This document shows, piece after piece, positions 62,533 through 64,000 of a stretch of 64,000 nucleotides of DNA. Position numbers and translations under genes: made by a program. Source of the DNA: Bryobacterales bacterium. Lineage in GTDB: Bacteria; Acidobacteriota; Terriglobia; Bryobacterales; UBA6623. Each line of letters starts with the position of its first letter. Within the stretch, counting starts at the first letter, position 1. The notes beneath the pieces were generated by a model, which saw nothing but the letters and a program-made list of their open reading frames with translations, was not told where the DNA came from and made no database searches. Location: assembly GCA_026713545.1 (NCBI GenBank), contig JAPOOG010000013.1, forward strand, positions 1-64,000. Direction: 5' to 3'.

Positions 62533-64000
62533 GTGACAGCGGTGGAATGGTTTGTCCGGGATTTGCAGAAGCGGGGCGTCGAGTGGGTGGCGACGCTGTG
62601 CGGACACGGGCTCGACCCTTTCGATCAGGCCTGCCGGAAGCACGGGCTTCGGCTCGTGGATGTGCGCAACGAGCAGTCGGCGGGATACATGGCCGAAGCA
62701 CACGGGCGGTTGACGAAGCGGCCCGGTGTGGTGGCGGTGTCGAGTGCGGTGGCCCATGCCAATGCCATGACGGGCGTCGTCGATGCCTTTCTCGATGGCG
62801 CACCGTTGCTTCTGTTGACGGGCTCGGCGGCTTTGCGGACATCGGGCCTGGGACACTTCCAGGACATCGATCAGGTGGCGCTCGCGCAGTCCGCGACGCG
62901 GTATGCACGTTTGATTGATCGTCCGGACCGTACGCTTCAGATTCTCGACGAAGCCTGGCGTGCCGCGTCGGGCGTAAAACCGGGCCCGGTGCACCTCACG
63001 TTTCCGATGGACATGCAGCGGACGGAGGTTTCCGAGCGACGCATGCTTCCCGCAACGCGAGAGCCGGCAGCCGAGGAAGCGGCGGGCGGGCAATGGGAGC
63101 GCGCCGTGACTGTGCTCGGCAGGGCTGAGCAACCGTTGATTGTGGCGGGATCGGGACTTTACTACGGTGGCGAGGCCGAGGCCGTTTGCGCGTTCTCCAG
63201 GGAGTTTTCGGTTCCTCTGGCTGTCTCGATTTGGGACCGCGGAGTGGTTGACGAACCGTTGGAGGCTTTCGTCGGTGTGGTGGGCGCGGCGACGGGCGGT
63301 CCGGTGATTCTTCCTGGGGCGGATTGCATCCTGATGGCGGGCGCCGAGCCGGACTATCGGGTCGGGTATCTGCACACAGGTGCGATTCGGGACGATGCGG
63401 AGGTTGTGCGAATCGACCGCGGCTGGAGGGAGTTTACCGAGGCCTATCGCAAAAACGGCGGGAAGCGGCACTTGGGCTGGCTCAGTGAGGCCCGACGGCG
63501 CCGCGCGGTCTACCAGGAGCGCGTAAAGAAGAAGGGCGAGAAGCAAGCAGGGGGTGCGTTGCATGCGCTGCATGTCGTCAAGGCTGTGAAAAAGACTCTG
63601 CCTGACGACGGACTGCTGCTGCTCGACGGAGGCAGCATCGGGCAGTGGTTCCATCAGTTGCTACCGGACCGCTATCCGGGCCATTGGCTAACGTGCGGGC
63701 GCAGCGGAGTCGTCGGATGGGGGCTCGGCGGAGCCATGGGGGCTCAGGCTACTTATCCGGACCGGCCGCTGGTGCTGGTCTCGGGCGATGGAGCATTTAC
63801 GTTTACGGTTGCGGAACTGGAGTGCGCCGCGCGTCAGGGTTTGGGGTTTGTGGCGATCGTTGCGGACGATGAAGCTTGGGGGATCACCGAGCAAGGCCAC
63901 CTGCAGCAGTTCGGCGAGGCGATTACGAGTAAGCTGGGCCCGATTGATTTCGCCGGGTTGGCAGAATCCCTGGGAGCGCGTGGGCTGCGGGCGAAGAGCG
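62533..64000 (+). CDS. Thiamine-diphosphate-dependent enzyme, acetolactate synthase-like (cut by window end)
   Basis: The frame starts at GTG 62533 with GGGAGG upstream and runs off the right edge after about 489 codons. TPP-enzyme N-domain: VRNEQSAGYMAEAHGRLTKR with the catalytic Glu, then GLGHFQDIDQVALAQSATRY. The central domain is PLIVAGSGLYYGG. The TPP-binding domain is WGLGGAMGAQATYPDRPLVL, then SGDGAFTFTVAELECAARQG. The Asn that normally ends the GDG motif is replaced: VADDEAWG. It is probably an ALS-like decarboxylase/ligase of unknown substrate, with a divergent epimerase gene upstream. Confidence 0.85.
   Translation, partial: MTAVEWFVRDLQKRGVEWVATLCGHGLDPFDQACRKHGLRLVDVRNEQSAGYMAEAHGRLTKRPGVVAVSSAVAHANAMTGVVDAFLDGAPLLLLTGSAALRTSGLGHFQDIDQVALAQSATRYARLIDRPDRTLQILDEAWRAASGVKPGPVHLTFPMDMQRTEVSERRMLPATREPAAEEAAGGQWERAVTVLGRAEQPLIVAGSGLYYGGEAEAVCAFSREFSVPLAVSIWDRGVVDEPLEAFVGVVGAATGGPVILPGADCILMAGAEPDYRVGYLHTGAIRDDAEVVRIDRGWREFTEAYRKNGGKRHLGWLSEARRRRAVYQERVKKKGEKQAGGALHALHVVKAVKKTLPDDGLLLLDGGSIGQWFHQLLPDRYPGHWLTCGRSGVVGWGLGGAMGAQATYPDRPLVLVSGDGAFTFTVAELECAARQGLGFVAIVADDEAWGITEQGHLQQFGEAITSKLGPIDFAGLAESLGARGLRAKS

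Overview
The window is GC-rich bacterial chromosome, most likely from an Acidobacteriota lineage (Solibacter/Bryobacterales-like, possibly marine). This placement is an inference. It rests on a very large TonB receptor with an N-terminal carboxypeptidase-regulatory domain, a DUF1549/DUF1553 plus DUF1501 pair, a lipid A gene block (Gram-negative envelope), Na+-translocating NQR, and the ispE-prs-rplY-pth-rpsF-rpsR-rplI cluster.

Layout. 0-7.3 kb: the end of an IS630-like transposase, then the NQR operon (nqrABCDEF, minus strand) followed by apbE, the flavin transferase NQR needs. 7.7-12.2 kb: thiS, a MerR regulator, an assimilatory sulfate operon (cysH-type APS reductase, sat, cysC) and ogt. 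12.3-17 kb: a Tat-exported TIM-barrel protein, a RidA-like protein, DUF420 and a drug/Na+-type ABC pair whose ATPase carries an in-frame stop. 17-24 kb: a minus-strand housekeeping operon (acyP, apt, ispE, prs, rplY, pth, rpsF, rpsR, rplI, SDR). 24-31.5 kb: accessory pieces (a small basic protein, a frameshifted two-TM protein with a polyproline mini-ORF, an orphan ParD between two copies of the anmK 3' end), then anmK, mutS and a VapBC pair. 31.56-44.68 kb: a genomic island bounded by tRNA-Arg(TCG) and a 106-bp direct repeat of that tRNA's 3' half. It carries an IclR regulator, a TonB receptor, a novel secreted carbohydrate-active candidate, a beta-helix/phage-tail-fibre chimera, sulfatases, an SDR and an enolase-superfamily fragment. 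This is a polysaccharide-utilisation-like locus in partial decay. 44.7-46.5 kb: debris and repeats. 46.5-51.2 kb: the DUF1549/1553 and DUF1501 pair. 51.4-64 kb: a lone sugar-type permease, a K+ channel, nnrD, tsaE, a TonB-like protein, a Gfo/Idh oxidoreductase, lpxI-lpxA-fabZ, an M20 peptidase, an epimerase and a thiamine-diphosphate enzyme cut by the window edge.

Two intergenic repeat families run through the whole window. Family A (four copies, about 170-190 bp) has 21-bp terminal inverted repeats beginning TAGCCTGCATTTCTCACC. Its ends repeatedly supply the stop codon of the adjacent gene, and one copy splits rpsF from rpsR. Family B (at least eight copies) holds 7-bp ACGARAC-type tandem arrays. 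No rRNA and no CRISPR array were seen.
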